A stretch of DNA of 64,000 bases from Ornithinimicrobium ciconiae (GCF_007197575.1 NZ_CP041616.1:2418001-2482000); one strand, 5' to 3'. Shown: positions 41,531 to 54,157, counted from the stretch's first letter. Notes: generated by a model not told the origin, from the letters alone. A program made the numbers and translations.

Positions 41531-42181
41531 GTGGCCCTACGCGATGTCGCTCACCTCGTCCTCACCGGTGGCTCCATGGGAACGCGCACCGTCGCAGCAC
41601 TGGCCGCGGCTGAACTGTCCACGAGCACCTGGAGCAAGGTGCATGTCTGGTGGGGCGACGAACGCTTCGTCCCCGAGAGCCACCCGGACCGCAACGACCA
41701 GCATGCCCGTGATGCTGGCCTGGACGCGCTGCCGGTGCCAGGTGCCAACATCCACCCCGCTCCGGCCGGCAGCACCGAGGAGGAGCTGCCCGCGGCTGCG
41801 GCCACCTGGGCGCGCGAGCTCGCGATGCACGCCCCGGAGGGTGAGCAGACACCTCGCTTCGACGTCGTGCTCCTGGGGATGGGTCCTGATGCGCACGTCG
41901 CCTCGCTCTTCCCCGACCGGGCGGAGCTGACGGTCACCGACCAGAGCACCGTGGCGGTGACCGACTCGCCCAAACCGCCGGCCCTGCGCCTCTCGCTCAC
42001 AGTGTCGGCCCTGTGCGCCGCCGAGCGTGTCTGGCTGGTCGTCGCCGGCGAGGATAAGGCCGAGGCCGTCGTGGCAGCCCGAGCCGCGCAGGACGACCCG
42101 GCTCTGCCCGCGTCCTGGGTCCACGGCACCCGCCAGACGATCTGGTGGCTCGACGAGGCCGCTGCTCAGGGTGTGACCTGA
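41531..42181 (+). CDS. pgl: 6-phosphogluconolactonase, N-terminally short or disrupted
   Basis: Hydrolyses 6-phosphogluconolactone made by Zwf. Visible family blocks are HLVLTGGSMGTRTVAAL, VHVWWGDERFVPESHPDRND, DVVLLGMGPDAHVASLFPD and TVSALCAAERVWLVVAGEDKAEAV. From the first usable start (GTG 41531) the product has 216 residues, about 25-30 fewer than usual. The missing helix is present in the DNA upstream (VAAAAATALQEAV from 41495), directly after an in-frame TAG that ends opcA. AGGAGG lies only 2 nt before the GTG, which is too close. So the real start is uncertain; the gene may be damaged or the TAG may be a sequence error. Confidence 0.8.
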   Translation: MALRDVAHLVLTGGSMGTRTVAALAAAELSTSTWSKVHVWWGDERFVPESHPDRNDQHARDAGLDALPVPGANIHPAPAGSTEEELPAAAATWARELAMHAPEGEQTPRFDVVLLGMGPDAHVASLFPDRAELTVTDQSTVAVTDSPKPPALRLSLTVSALCAAERVWLVVAGEDKAEAVVAARAAQDDPALPASWVHGTRQTIWWLDEAAAQGVT

Positions 42182-42193
42182 GGTGTGACCTGA
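42170..42193. repeat. 12-bp tandem duplication covering the pgl stop codon
   Basis: GGTGTGACCTGA occurs at 42170-42181 and again at 42182-42193. The first copy ends with the TGA of pgl. The exact duplication gives a second, unused TGA. Confidence 0.8.
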
Positions 42194-42233
42194 CTCCTCA
42201 CGCAGGGTGATGCGGGCTCAGGGTCCCGTCTCG

Positions 42234-42593
42234 TCAGGGGGCGTCGGTCGTGCCGCGGCGCTCCCGCAGCGCGCTCAGCGCCTCGTCGAGCAGGTCGGCG
42301 CCGGCCTTGTCGGAGCGACGCTCCTTCACATAGGCCAGGTGGGTCTTGTACGGCTCGTTCTTGGGCGCCGCTGGCGGGTTGTCCTTGTCCTGGCCCGCTG
42401 GCATGCCGCAGCGGGGACAGTCCCAGAACTCCGGGGCGTCGGCAACGCCTTCCACAGCAAAACTGGGGCGGCTCTCGTGCCCGTTGCTGCACCAGTAGGA
42501 GCGCTCGATGCGCGGGGCAACCTGGCCGCGTTCGGCCTCACCCGTGGGGCCGGAGCCCACCCTGCTACCCCTGATGGAATTCGTCCCGACCAC
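42234..42593 (-). CDS. rbpA: RNA polymerase-binding protein RbpA
   Basis: Actinobacterial RNA polymerase partner that stabilises sigma-A-type holoenzyme and open complexes. The 119 residues show the RbpA landmarks SIRGSRVGSGPTGEAERG, YWCSNGHESRPSF, WDCPRCGMPAGQDKDNPP and EPYKTHLAYVKERR. The GTG ending at 42593 has AGGAGG 6 nt upstream, which fixes the start; the longer frame to 42629 is not used. It faces pgl. The Cys pairs resemble a zinc ribbon. Confidence 0.96.
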   Translation of the reverse strand: MVGTNSIRGSRVGSGPTGEAERGQVAPRIERSYWCSNGHESRPSFAVEGVADAPEFWDCPRCGMPAGQDKDNPPAAPKNEPYKTHLAYVKERRSDKAGADLLDEALSALRERRGTTDAP

Positions 42594-42679
42594 AGCTAAC
42601 CTCCTGGAACTCGAGCAACGCCTGAGCACAAAATGTAACCCGTGTCACTGCGCATCCCGGGAGGGGGGCCGCGATTCGG

Positions 42680-42922
42680 TCAGGCGAAGCGGATCAGCAG
42701 GCCGATTCCGACGACGGCAGCGGCCCAGATGATTGACACGGCGATGGTGATCCTGGTCAGGTTGCGCTCGGCGACCGTCGACCCACCCAGGCTGCTCGTC
42801 ATGCCGCCACCGAACATGTCGGAGAGGCCGCCACCGCGGCCCTTGTGCATCAGGATCAGCAGCACCAGGAACGCACTGCTCAGCACGAGCAGCACGTCAA
42901 GGAAGATCCGGACCAAGTCCAC
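42680..42922 (-). CDS. secG: Preprotein translocase subunit SecG
   Basis: Small membrane subunit of SecYEG, 80 residues, with two hydrophobic helices (IFLDVLLVLSSAFLVLLILM and ITIAVSIIWAAAVVGIGLLI). Between them is the SecG loop HKGRGGGLSDMFGGG. The GTG ending at 42922 with GAGG upstream is preferred over the GTG ending at 42937. It follows tpiA on the minus strand, the usual actinobacterial order gap-pgk-tpi-secG. Confidence 0.95.
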   Translation of the reverse strand: MDLVRIFLDVLLVLSSAFLVLLILMHKGRGGGLSDMFGGGMTSSLGGSTVAERNLTRITIAVSIIWAAAVVGIGLLIRFA

Positions 42923-43005
42923 GGGCGCACACCTCACGTCGGGTCGGGCCAGGGCGGCCCGGGGTTCAAGAGCAGATAACAGGGTAACCCACGTCGGGGT
43001 GGCGA

Positions 43006-43793
<788 letters not shown>

Positions 43794-43797
<4 letters not shown>

Positions 43798-45002
43798 GAG
43801 TTCTCCAGTACCTCGAGGCCGGGCAGGGTTTTGCCTTCCAAAAACTCCAACGAGGCCCCGCCACCGGTGGAGATGTGACCGAACTCGTCGTCGGAGTGGC
43901 CGAACTGGCGCACGGCGGCAGCGCTGTCTCCGCCGCCGACGACCGTCAGGGCATCGTGACTGGCAGTGATGTCCACCAGGGCTCTGGCCACCGCCTCCGT
44001 CCCGGCCGCATAGGGCTCCATCTCGAAGGCCCCCATCGGGCCGTTCCAGAAGACGGTCCTGGCGTCCGCCAACTTGTCGGCGAACAGCCGTGCCGAGTCC
44101 GGACCGATGTCCAGGCCCATGCGGTCGGCGGGGATCTCGTCGGCCGCCACCACCTCGTGCTCGGCGTCGGCGGAGAACTCGGTCGCCGCGACGATGTCCG
44201 TCGGCAGCACGATCTCCACCCCGGTGTCCTCCGCGGTCTTCAGATAGCCGCGGACGACCTCCAACTGGTCCTCCTCGAGCAGGCTGTTACCCACCTCGTG
44301 GCCCTGGGCCGCCAGGAAGGTGAAGACCATGCCACCGCCGATGAGCAACCGGTCGGCCTTGCCGAGCAGGTTGTCGATGACACCGAGCTTGTCGGACACC
44401 TTCGCCCCACCCAGCACCACGGCATACGGGCGCCGCGGGTCCTCGGTGAGCCGGCGCAGCACCTCCACCTCGGACTGGACCAGCCCGCCTGCTGCCGACG
44501 GCAACAGGGCGGCGATGTCGAAGACGCTCGCCTGCTCGCGGTGGACCACGCCGAAGCCGTCACTGACATAGGCGTCGGCCAGGGCCGCGAGCTGCTCGGC
44601 GAACTCCTGGCGCTCCGGCGCAGTCTTGGCGGTCTCGCCCGGGTTGAACCGCAGGTTCTCCAGCAGGAGCACCTGGCCGTCCTCGAGGGCGTCCACCGCC
44701 GAGCGGGCCGACTCTCCCACCGTGTCTGTGGCGAAGGCGACCGGCTGCTCCAGCAACTCCTCGAGTCGGGTGGCCACGGGACGCAGGGAGTACTTCTCCT
44801 CCGGCGCACCCTTGGGCCGGCCCAGGTGGGCACACACGATGACCCGGGCGCCCGCCTTGGCGAGGCCCTTGATGGTGGGCACCGAGGCGCGCACCCGGCC
44901 GTCGTCGGTGATCGCGCCGGAGTCATCGAGCGGGACATTGAGGTCGCTGCGGACCAGGACCCGGCGACCCGAGAGGTCGCCGAGGTCGGCGATCGTCTTC
45001 AT
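43794..45002 (-). CDS. pgk: Phosphoglycerate kinase
   Basis: ATP-generating step of glycolysis, 402 residues. Family blocks are [42 protein letters not shown] and [12 protein letters not shown]. The ATG ending at 45002 ([12 protein letters not shown]) begins 9 nt after the gap stop. The upstream open frame to 45068 overlaps gap and is rejected as a start. Confidence 0.97.
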
Positions 45003-45010
45003 GGCGCCGC

Positions 45011-46033
<1,023 letters not shown>

Positions 46034-46126
46034 TCATCCGGCGCCTGGGCCGGGCTTGTGAACGGTGAAACGTCTCCCCCCAACCTATGGGATAGAGGCG
46101 GATGGTGGGCAACCGGGCCGGGTGGT

Positions 46127-46339
46127 TCAGGTGAGGTTGTCCACCACGACCGGCTCGATGCCCTCGTCCAGCTCCAGACTGAGGACTTGGGCATATAAGG
46201 ACAGCTCTGCCTCCAGGGCCCGCACCTGGTTGTCCAGCGCCCGGAACCCGTGTCCCTCGCCCTCGAAGAGGACCAGCGCGACCGGCCGGTTCTTGGCCCG
46301 CAGCGCCTGCGCTAGCTCGTCCGCCTGCGACGGCGGCAC
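46127..46339 (-). pseudogene. C-terminal remnant of a prolyl oligopeptidase (S9) family peptidase
   Basis: The 70 codons read VPPSQADELAQALRAKNRPV, then LVLFEGEGHGFRALDN, then ALEAELSLYAQVL. This matches the last part of S9 peptidases (VPPxQ-ALR...FEGEGHGFR...ELxFY). The catalytic His is in GEGHGF, but the Ser-containing domain is missing: the frame upstream runs into the 3' end of whiA within a few codons. It therefore looks like a decayed gene whose 5' part was deleted, although a small expressed protein from the GTG at 46339 cannot be excluded. Confidence 0.75.
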
Positions 46340-46350
46340 GACCGACGCAC

Positions 46351-47331
46351 TCAGTCGTCGAGCATCTCGGCGGTCAGGCCGGCGTCGGTGCCGTCGATGC
46401 CCAGGTCCTCGGCCCGCTTGTCGGCCATCGCCAGGAGTCGGCGGATGCGTCCGGCCACGGCGTCCTTGGTCATCGGGGGGTCCGCGAGCTGACCGAGCTC
46501 CTCCAGGGACGCCTGCTTGTGCTCCACCCGGAGCAGTCCGGCCACCCGTAGGTGCTCGGGGGCGTCCTCGCCGAGGATCTCCAGGGCACGTTGGACGCGC
46601 GCGCCGGCGGCCACGGCGGCCCGGGCCGACCGGCGCAGGTTGGCGTCGTCGAAGTTGGCGAGCCGGTTGGCCGTCGCCCGCACCTCACGGCGCATGCGGC
46701 GCTCCTCCCAGGCCAGGACCGCCTCGTGGGCGCCCAGCCGGGTGAGCATGGCGCCGATCGCGTCACCGTCGCGCAGCACGACCCGGTCCACCCCGCGCAC
46801 CTCGCGGGCCTTGGCCTGGATGCTCATCCGCCGCCCGGCCCCGATCAGGGCCAGCGCAGCCTCCGGACCGGGGCAGGTGATCTCCATGGCGGAGGACCGG
46901 CCGGGCTCGGTGATCGAGCCGTGGGCCAGGAAGGCTCCACGCCAGGCGGCCTCGGCGTCACAGACCGCGGCGCCCACGATCCGCGGGGGCAGCCCTCGCA
47001 CGGGGCGGCCACGGTGGTCGATCAGTCCGGTCTGTCGCGCCAGCGACTCACCGTCGGAGGTGGCGCGCACGACATAGCGGGTGCCCTTGCGCAGACCACC
47101 GGGTCCCATCACCACCATCTCGCTGCTGGAGCCGTAGACGTCGGCCATGAAGGCGCGCAGCCGCCGGGCGACCTGCGCGGTATCCACCTCTGCCTCGATG
47201 ACGATGCGCCCACCGATGATGTGCAGGCCACCAGCAAAGCGCAGCATCGTGGAGACCTCAGCCTTCTTGCAGCAGGTCTTGGTGACGGGCAGCCTGCTCA
47301 ACTCGTCCTTGACGCGGGCTGTCATGGCCAT
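46351..47331 (-). CDS. whiA: DNA-binding protein WhiA (sporulation/cell-division regulator)
   Basis: A 326-residue WhiA, with a LAGLIDADG-like N-terminal domain ([31 protein letters not shown]) and a C-terminal helix-turn-helix ([26 protein letters not shown]). In Streptomyces it works with WhiB on division genes; it is also conserved in non-sporulating actinobacteria. The ATG ending at 47331 has a G-rich ribosome site (AAGGGGGG) 4 nt upstream. The order rapZ-yvcK-whiA is the conserved one. Confidence 0.96.
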   Translation of the reverse strand: MAMTARVKDELSRLPVTKTCCKKAEVSTMLRFAGGLHIIGGRIVIEAEVDTAQVARRLRAFMADVYGSSSEMVVMGPGGLRKGTRYVVRATSDGESLARQTGLIDHRGRPVRGLPPRIVGAAVCDAEAAWRGAFLAHGSITEPGRSSAMEITCPGPEAALALIGAGRRMSIQAKAREVRGVDRVVLRDGDAIGAMLTRLGAHEAVLAWEERRMRREVRATANRLANFDDANLRRSARAAVAAGARVQRALEILGEDAPEHLRVAGLLRVEHKQASLEELGQLADPPMTKDAVAGRIRRLLAMADKRAEDLGIDGTDAGLTAEMLDD

Positions 47332-47371
47332 CGTGCCCCCCTTAGAGGTCCTGGTCGTGCGTCGTGCCGTC

Positions 47372-48319
47372 TCAGCCACCGAGGATCACGTCCCGGTAGG
47401 CCGCGGCCAGCCGCAGGGTGTCGTGCTCGCGCGGTCTCCGCATCTTACGCACGGGAGTGACAACGAGCTCGGCCCCGATGCCGGCGGCGACCTCGCGGAG
47501 GGCGTGCTCGTCGTTGCGGACGACGGCCGGGTCGGCGATCACGAAGTCGACGGTCAGGTCCGGCGCGTGGGCCGAGAGCACCTCGACGTGCTCGGCCGGG
47601 GTGAAGCCCTGGGTCTCGTCATCGTCCAGGCCCACGTTGAGGGTCAGGATCCGCCGGGCCGGCGTGTGCACGAGCGCGTCCTGCAGCTCCGGGACCAGCA
47701 GGTGCGGCATCACGGAGGTGAACCAGGAGCCCGGGCCCAGGATGACGTAGTCGGCCAGCTTGATCGCTTCCAGCGCCTGGGTGGAGGCCGGTGGCTCGTC
47801 GGGGACGATGCGCACACTCATCACCCGTCCTGGGGTGGCCGCGACCCGCGACTGCCCCTTGACGACCGTCATCTCCTCGGGGGCCGCAGGGTCAGCGCCC
47901 AGCACCGTGGCCTCGATGTCCAGGGGCACATCGCACATGGGCAGCACCCGGCCACGGGTGTTGAGCAGCCGGCCCACCAGGTCCAGGCCCTTGACCGGGC
48001 TGTCCAGCAGCTCCCACAGACCCATGATCAGCAGGTTGCCCAGGGCGTGACCAGCCAGCTCGCCGTCGCCACCGAGCCGGTGCTGCAGCACGGCACTCCA
48101 CTGGTGGCCCCACGCGGTGTCCTCGCACAGGGCCGCCAGGGCCATCCGTAGGTCGCCGGGGGGCAGGATGCCGAACTCGTGGCGCAGGCGTCCGCTGGAG
48201 CCGCCGTCGTCCGCCACGGTCACGATCGCGGTGATCTCCTCCGTCAGGTGGCGCAGGGACTGCAGCGAGGCGGCCAGCCCGTGGCCACCGCCCAGGGCCA
48301 CGACCCGAGGCGATCTCAC
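47372..48319 (-). CDS. yvcK: Gluconeogenesis factor YvcK (UDP-sugar-binding family)
   Basis: A 315-residue YvcK/CofD-like protein with [20 protein letters not shown] at the start, [19 protein letters not shown], and [19 protein letters not shown]. Homologues bind UDP-GlcNAc and affect cell-wall precursor flux and growth on gluconeogenic carbon. The GTG overlaps the rapZ stop by 4 nt. Confidence 0.95.
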   Translation of the reverse strand: MRSPRVVALGGGHGLAASLQSLRHLTEEITAIVTVADDGGSSGRLRHEFGILPPGDLRMALAALCEDTAWGHQWSAVLQHRLGGDGELAGHALGNLLIMGLWELLDSPVKGLDLVGRLLNTRGRVLPMCDVPLDIEATVLGADPAAPEEMTVVKGQSRVAATPGRVMSVRIVPDEPPASTQALEAIKLADYVILGPGSWFTSVMPHLLVPELQDALVHTPARRILTLNVGLDDDETQGFTPAEHVEVLSAHAPDLTVDFVIADPAVVRNDEHALREVAAGIGAELVVTPVRKMRRPREHDTLRLAAAYRDVILGG

Positions 48320-49269
48320 TCGCGCCCCAGGTCACGGTGGAAGGTGGTGAGTGCCACTCCGGGACGCCCCTCGAGGCGCTTGACCAGCTCCTCGGTCACG
48401 GCGACGGAACGGTGCTTGCCGCCGGTGCAGCCGATGGCCACGGTGACATAGCGTCGTCCCTCCGCGAGGTAGCCGTCCATCGCGATGTTGAGCATCTGGG
48501 CGACCGCGTCGAGGTAGGCGTCCACCCCGGACTGGCCCAGCACATAGTCGCGCACCCGCTCGTCGCGTCCGGTGAACTTGCGCAGCTCGGGCTGCCAGTA
48601 GGGGTTGACCAGGAAGCGCAGGTCCAGCACCACGTCGGCGTCGAGAGGGATGCCGTACTTGAAGCCGAAGGAGAGCACCGCCATGCGCAGGCGCACGGTC
48701 ACGTCGGTGTCGAGCAGTTCGTCGACCGCCAGGCCCAGTTGGTGCACGTTGTAGCCCGTGGTGTCGATCACCACGTCGGCCCCGGACCGGATGTCGCCGA
48801 GCATGCGGCGCTCCTTGTGGATGCCGTCGAGCAGCAGACCGTCCCCCTGCAGCGGGTGCGGCCGGCGCACGCTCTCGAACCGGCGCACCAGGGCCTCGTC
48901 CGTGGAGTCCACAAAGATCGTCCGGGGGGTGTAGCCCTTGGCCTCGAGGGTCCTGATCCCTGCTGACAGCTCGGTGGTGAAGTCCCGGCTGCGCACGTCG
49001 ACGACCGCCGCCACCTTTTGCGGGCGCACCCCGCCGGAGACGACGTCGACCAGGTCGGCGAGCATTCTGGCCGGGATGTTGTCCACGACATACCACCCGC
49101 GGTCCTCCAGCACATTGGCTGCGGTGGAGCGGCCCGCCCCGCTCATCCCGGTGAGCAGCACGAACTCGCGGTGATCGGCCGACACCTCCGAACCTGCCGC
49201 AGTGTCTGCGCCCCCCGGATCAACGGCCGGGTCCGGGGACGCGGTCGCGTCCGCATCGACGTCAGTCAT
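48316..49269 (-). CDS. rapZ: RNase adapter RapZ (YvcJ family nucleotide-binding protein)
   Basis: A 317-residue P-loop protein: LLTGMSGAGRSTAANVLED (Walker A at about 41-49), YTPRTIFVDSTDEALVRRFESVRRPHPL, LSFGFKYGIPLDADVVLDLRFLVNPYW, VAIGCTGGKHRSV. In E. coli RapZ guides RNase E to GlmZ; in actinobacteria the partner is unknown. An N-terminal extension of about 30 acidic residues precedes the P-loop. GAGAG lies upstream of the ATG. Confidence 0.95.
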   Translation of the reverse strand: MTDVDADATASPDPAVDPGGADTAAGSEVSADHREFVLLTGMSGAGRSTAANVLEDRGWYVVDNIPARMLADLVDVVSGGVRPQKVAAVVDVRSRDFTTELSAGIRTLEAKGYTPRTIFVDSTDEALVRRFESVRRPHPLQGDGLLLDGIHKERRMLGDIRSGADVVIDTTGYNVHQLGLAVDELLDTDVTVRLRMAVLSFGFKYGIPLDADVVLDLRFLVNPYWQPELRKFTGRDERVRDYVLGQSGVDAYLDAVAQMLNIAMDGYLAEGRRYVTVAIGCTGGKHRSVAVTEELVKRLEGRPGVALTTFHRDLGRE

Positions 49270-49280
49270 ATGGCTCTCCC

Positions 49281-51212
49281 TCAGTCCAGAACTTCGCCAG
49301 TGGCCAGGTTAACTCCCGGCGTGTCGCGGGCCGCCTCCCCGGTCAGCCTCTCGTGCACGAGGGCGGCCACCGAGGGGCCGATCCCCGGCACCTGAGTGAG
49401 CTCCTCGACGGAGGCCCGCTCGAGCTTGCGGACGGACCCGAAGGCTTTGAGCAGCGCCTTCTGCCGGGCCGGACCGAGCCCTGGTATGCCGTCCAACCGG
49501 CTCGTGGTCATCGACTTCGAGCGCCGCTCCCGGTGGAAGGTGTTGGCGAAGCGGTGCGCCTCGTCCCGGACCCGCTGCAGGAGGTAGAGACCCTCGCTGG
49601 TGCGGGCCAGGATCACCGGGAACTCCTGCCCCGGCACCCAGACCTCCTCGAGACGTTTGGCCAGCCCGATCACCGCCACGTCGTTGACCCCGACCTCGCT
49701 GAGCGCGGCCGCTGCGGCGTTGACCTGCGGCAGCCCACCGTCGACCACGACCAGGTTGGGTGGGTAGGCGAAGCGGGCAGCCTTGCCGTCCGGTGTGACC
49801 GGCTGCCCGTCCACCGGCGTGGGCGCGTTGAGCAGATGGCGAAAGCGTCGGGTGAGCACCTCGTGCATCGCCGCCGTGTCGTCGGCGGTCCCCTCCCGGA
49901 CGATGAAGCGGCGGTATTCACTCTTGCGCGCCAGTCCGTCCTCGAAGACCACCATGGAGCCCACCACGTCGGTGCCCTGCACGTGGCTGATGTCGAAGGA
50001 CTCGATGCGCAACGGCGCATCGTCCAACTCCAGGAGGTCCTGCAGCTCCTGCAACGCCTGGCTGCGCGCGGTGAGGTCCCCCGACCGGGCCACCTTGTGC
50101 CGGGCCAGCGACTGGTGGGCGTTGCGCGCGACCGTCTCCAGCAGCGACTTCTTGTCCCCGCGCTGGGGCACCCTGATCTGGACGCGGGAGCCCCGCAACT
50201 CGCTGAGCCACTCCTCCAGGTTGCCGCGTCCGGTCGGGGCAACCGGCACCAGCACCTCCCGCGGGACCGCCTCGGCGGACTCCCCGCCATAGACCTGCTG
50301 CAGCAGGTGCTCGACGATCTCCGCGAGATCCTCGGCGCCCTTCTCACTGACCCACCCACGCTGCCCACGGACCCGGCCACCACGCACGTGGAAGACCTGG
50401 AAGGCCACTTCGAGCTCGTCGTCGGCGAGCGCGAAGACGTCGGCGTCCGTGGCGTCCGGCAGGACGACCGCGGACTTCTCCAGCGCCCGCTGCAGGGCGG
50501 CGATGTCGTCCCGCAGCCGGGCAGCCGTCTCGAAGTCCAACTCATTGCTGGCCGTCCGCATGCGCTGCTCCAGGTCCTTGACGAAGCGGCCCGTGTTGCC
50601 GGCCATGAAGTCGCAGAAGTCCTCGGCGATCTCCCGGTGCTCCTCGGGGCTGACCCGGCCGACGCAGGGCGCCGAGCACTTGTCGATGTAGCCGAGCAGG
50701 CAGGGCCGTCCGACCTGGCTGGCACGGTTGAAGACACCCTTGCTGCAGGTGCGCACGGGGAAGACCCGCAGCAGCTGGTCGAGCGTCTCGCGGATCGCCC
50801 AGGCGTGGGCGTAGGGACCGAAGTAGCGGGTGCCCTTGCGCTTGGCTCCGCGCAGCACCTGGGCCCGCGGGAACTCCTCACCCATCGTCACCGCGAGATA
50901 GGGGTAGGACTTGTCGTCGCGGTACTTGACGTTGAAGCGCGGGTCGTACTCCTTGATCCAGGCGTACTCCAGCTGGAGCGCCTCGACCTCGTTGCGCACC
51001 ACCGTCCACTCCACCGAGGCCCCGGTCTGCACCATCGTGCGGGTGCGCGGGTGCAGCGCCGAGATGTCCTGGAAGTAGGAGCTCAGGCGGGACCGTAGCG
51101 AGACGGCCTTGCCGACATAGATGACCCGGCCGTGCTGGTCGCGGAAGCGGTAGACACCCGGCTCGGTCGGGATCTCCCCGGGTCGGGGTCGATAGGTGGA
51201 GGGATCAGCCAT
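49281..51212 (-). CDS. uvrC: Excinuclease ABC subunit C
   Basis: Makes the two incisions in nucleotide excision repair. The 643 residues contain the GIY-YIG domain ([20 protein letters not shown] at about 18-37), a UVR motif that contacts UvrB (about 205-240), the RNase H-like C-terminal nuclease half ([24 protein letters not shown]) and helix-hairpin-helix repeats at the end ([19 protein letters not shown]). It starts 5 nt after the uvrA stop, so the two genes form one transcript. uvrB is not in the window. Confidence 0.97.
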   Translation of the reverse strand: MADPSTYRPRPGEIPTEPGVYRFRDQHGRVIYVGKAVSLRSRLSSYFQDISALHPRTRTMVQTGASVEWTVVRNEVEALQLEYAWIKEYDPRFNVKYRDDKSYPYLAVTMGEEFPRAQVLRGAKRKGTRYFGPYAHAWAIRETLDQLLRVFPVRTCSKGVFNRASQVGRPCLLGYIDKCSAPCVGRVSPEEHREIAEDFCDFMAGNTGRFVKDLEQRMRTASNELDFETAARLRDDIAALQRALEKSAVVLPDATDADVFALADDELEVAFQVFHVRGGRVRGQRGWVSEKGAEDLAEIVEHLLQQVYGGESAEAVPREVLVPVAPTGRGNLEEWLSELRGSRVQIRVPQRGDKKSLLETVARNAHQSLARHKVARSGDLTARSQALQELQDLLELDDAPLRIESFDISHVQGTDVVGSMVVFEDGLARKSEYRRFIVREGTADDTAAMHEVLTRRFRHLLNAPTPVDGQPVTPDGKAARFAYPPNLVVVDGGLPQVNAAAAALSEVGVNDVAVIGLAKRLEEVWVPGQEFPVILARTSEGLYLLQRVRDEAHRFANTFHRERRSKSMTTSRLDGIPGLGPARQKALLKAFGSVRKLERASVEELTQVPGIGPSVAALVHERLTGEAARDTPGVNLATGEVLD

Positions 51213-51217
51213 CGGTC

Positions 51218-54157
51218 TCAGGCAGACCGCCCACGGGCTCGGGATCGCGGTGCCGACGCGGCGCCACGCCCCCGTTCCAGCAGGGGCGCGAGGAACTGGC
51301 CGGTGTAGCTGTCGGGGTGGGCGGCCACCTGCTCCGGCGTGCCCTGCGCCACCACCATGCCGCCGCCCCGGCCACCCTCGGGCCCCAGGTCGACCACCCA
51401 GTCAGCGCTCTTGATCACGTCGAGATTGTGCTCGATCACCAGGACCGTGTTGCCCTTGTCGACCAGGCCCTGCAGCACCTTGAGCAGCTTGCGGATGTCC
51501 TCGAAGTGCAGACCCGTGGTCGGCTCGTCGAGGACGTAGACCGTGCGGCCGGTGGATCGCTTCTGCAGCTCGGCGGCGAGCTTGACCCGTTGGGCCTCAC
51601 CACCGGAGAGGGTTGGCGCGGGCTGGCCCAGCCGGACATAGCCCAGGCCCACCTCCACCAGGGTGGTGAGGTGACGGGCGATCGCCGGGACGGCCGAGAA
51701 GAACTCGGCGGCCTCCTCGATCGGCATGTCCAGCACCTGAGAGATCGTCCGCCCCTTGAAGTGCACCTCGAGCGTCTCGCGGTTGTAGCGAGCACCGTGA
51801 CAGACCTCGCACGGCACATAGACGTCCGGCAGGAAGTTCATCTCGATCTTGAGCGTGCCGTCACCAGAGCACGCCTCGCAGCGCCCGCCCTTGACGTTGA
51901 AGGAGAAGCGCCCGGGCAGATAACCACGCACCTTGGCCTCGGTGGTCTCCGCGAACAGCTTGCGGATGTTGTCGAAGACGCCGGTGTAGGTCGCCGGGTT
52001 GCTGCGGGGAGTGCGCCCGATCGGTCCCTGGTCCACGTGGACCACCTTGTCGAGCACCTCCAGGCCCTCGACGCGCTTGTGCCGCCCCGGCACCTGACGG
52101 GCACCGTTGAGCTTGTTGGCCAGGACCTTGTAGAGGATGTCGTTGACCAGCGTGGACTTGCCCGAGCCGGACACCCCAGTGACTGCCACCAGGTTGGCCA
52201 GGGGGAAGGAGACGTCGACGCCCTGCAGGTTGTGCTCGCGTGCCCCACGGACGGTGAGGCGGCGCCCGTCCTGCGGGCGGCGGGTGGCCGGCACCGCGAT
52301 CTCCCGGCGTCCGGACAGGTAGGCGCCGGTGATCGAGGTGTCGTGGGCCAGCAGCGCCGCAACGGACCCCGAGTGCACCACCTGGCCTCCGTGCTCCCCG
52401 GCACCGGGGCCGATGTCGACCACCCAGTCAGCCGCCTGGATGGTGTCCTCGTCGTGCTCGACGACGATGAGGGTGTTGCCCAGGTCCCGCAGCCGGGTGA
52501 GGGTCTCGATGAGCCGGTGGTTGTCCCGCTGGTGCAGGCCGATGGACGGCTCGTCCAGGACATAGAGCACCCCGACCAGGCCGGAGCCGATCTGCGTGGC
52601 CAGCCGGATGCGCTGTGCCTCGCCACCGGACAGCGTGCCGGCCGGACGGTCCAGCGAGATGTAGTCCAGCCCGACGTCGAGCAGGAAGCCGAGGCGGGAC
52701 TGGACCTCCACCAGGACGCGGTCGGCGATCTGCGCCTCCCGCTCGGTGAACTCGAGGGTGCGCAGGAACTCGGCGCTCTGGTCGATCGGGAGAGCGCACA
52801 CCTGGGAGATGTTCTGTCCGCCGATGGTCACCGCGAGGGTCTCCGGCTTGAGCCGGCTGCCCTGACAGACCGGGCACGGGATCTCCCGCATGTAGGCCTC
52901 GTAGCGCTCCCGGCTGGTGTCGGACTCGGTCTCGGCATGCTTGCGCTTGACATAGGGGATGACCCCCTCGAAGCCGGTGCTGTAGGCACGCTCGCGCCCG
53001 AACCGGTTGCGGTAACGCACGTGCACCTTGTGCTTGTAACCGAACAGGATCGCGTCACGCGCCCGCCCGGGCAGCGCCCGCCACGGGGTATCCAGGTCGA
53101 ACTTCAGGTCCTCACCCAGGCCGCCGAGCACCCGGACGAAGTAGTCGCTGATCCCGTGCGCCGTGGACCAGGGCGTGATCGCACCCTCCATGATGCTGGC
53201 GTCCTCGTCCCGGATCACCAGCTCGGGGTCGACCTCGAGCTCCATGCCGAGCCCGGTGCAGGACGGGCAGGCACCGAACGGGGAGTTGAACGAGAAGGAG
53301 CGCGGCTCCAGCTCATCCATCGACAGCGGGTGGTCGTTGGGGCAGGCCATCCGCTCGGAGTAGCGCCGCTCGCGGGGGCGGCCCTCCGGGTCGTCGTCGG
53401 CGATGTCGACGAACTCGATGACCACCAGGCCACCGGCCAGTCCCAGAGCGGTCTCGACGGAGTCGGTGAGCCGCTGCTTGGCCTTGCGATCCCCGCCCTT
53501 GGCCACGAGGCGGTCGACGACCACGTCGATGGTGTGCTTCTTCTGCTTCTCCAGGGTCGGCGGCTCGCTCAGGGAGACGACCTCACCATCGACCCGGGCC
53601 CGCGAGAAGCCCTTGCCCTGCAGCTCGCCGAACAGCTCGACATATTCCCCCTTGCGGGCCCGGACGACCGGTGCCAGGACCTGGAAGCGCGTGCCCTCGG
53701 GCAGCTCGAGGAGCCGGTCGACGATCTGCTGCGGGGTCTGGCGCGCCACGGGCTCGCCACACACCGGGCAGTGCGGACGACCGACCCGGGCATAGAGCAG
53801 ACGCAGGTAGTCATAGACCTCGGTGATCGTCCCCACCGTCGACCGGGGGTTGCGGTTGGTCGACTTCTGGTCGATCGACACCGCCGGAGACAGGCCCTCG
53901 ATGAAGTCCACGTCCGGCTTGTCCATCTGACCGAGGAACTGGCGGGCATAGGCGGACAGCGACTCGACATAGCGCCGCTGCCCCTCCGCGAAGATCGTGT
54001 CGAACGCCAGCGAGGACTTGCCGGATCCGCTCAGCCCGGTGAACACCACCAGGGCATCGCGCGGGATGTCCACGGAGACATCCTTGAGGTTGTGCTCGCG
54101 CGCACCGCGCACGACCAAGCGGTCGCGACGGGGCGGGAGGGAGGCGGGGGCAGTCAT
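51218..54157 (-). CDS. uvrA: Excinuclease ABC subunit A
   Basis: Damage-recognition ATPase of nucleotide excision repair, 979 residues. It has two ABC modules ([22 protein letters not shown] and [19 protein letters not shown]), zinc-binding Cys sets ([34 protein letters not shown]) and signatures [13 protein letters not shown] / [13 protein letters not shown]. The ATG ending at 54157 ([24 protein letters not shown]) is preferred; a GTG ending at 54190 would add 11 residues. I see no LexA-type SOS box in the upstream spacer. Confidence 0.97.
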   Translation of the reverse strand: MTAPASLPPRRDRLVVRGAREHNLKDVSVDIPRDALVVFTGLSGSGKSSLAFDTIFAEGQRRYVESLSAYARQFLGQMDKPDVDFIEGLSPAVSIDQKSTNRNPRSTVGTITEVYDYLRLLYARVGRPHCPVCGEPVARQTPQQIVDRLLELPEGTRFQVLAPVVRARKGEYVELFGELQGKGFSRARVDGEVVSLSEPPTLEKQKKHTIDVVVDRLVAKGGDRKAKQRLTDSVETALGLAGGLVVIEFVDIADDDPEGRPRERRYSERMACPNDHPLSMDELEPRSFSFNSPFGACPSCTGLGMELEVDPELVIRDEDASIMEGAITPWSTAHGISDYFVRVLGGLGEDLKFDLDTPWRALPGRARDAILFGYKHKVHVRYRNRFGRERAYSTGFEGVIPYVKRKHAETESDTSRERYEAYMREIPCPVCQGSRLKPETLAVTIGGQNISQVCALPIDQSAEFLRTLEFTEREAQIADRVLVEVQSRLGFLLDVGLDYISLDRPAGTLSGGEAQRIRLATQIGSGLVGVLYVLDEPSIGLHQRDNHRLIETLTRLRDLGNTLIVVEHDEDTIQAADWVVDIGPGAGEHGGQVVHSGSVAALLAHDTSITGAYLSGRREIAVPATRRPQDGRRLTVRGAREHNLQGVDVSFPLANLVAVTGVSGSGKSTLVNDILYKVLANKLNGARQVPGRHKRVEGLEVLDKVVHVDQGPIGRTPRSNPATYTGVFDNIRKLFAETTEAKVRGYLPGRFSFNVKGGRCEACSGDGTLKIEMNFLPDVYVPCEVCHGARYNRETLEVHFKGRTISQVLDMPIEEAAEFFSAVPAIARHLTTLVEVGLGYVRLGQPAPTLSGGEAQRVKLAAELQKRSTGRTVYVLDEPTTGLHFEDIRKLLKVLQGLVDKGNTVLVIEHNLDVIKSADWVVDLGPEGGRGGGMVVAQGTPEQVAAHPDSYTGQFLAPLLERGRGAASAPRSRARGRSA

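Noticed and set aside
42594..42679. SigR-type (GGAAT-N18-GTT) promoter upstream of rbpA
   Set aside because: GGGAT and GTT occur but only 14 bp apart, so spacing and sequence do not fit.
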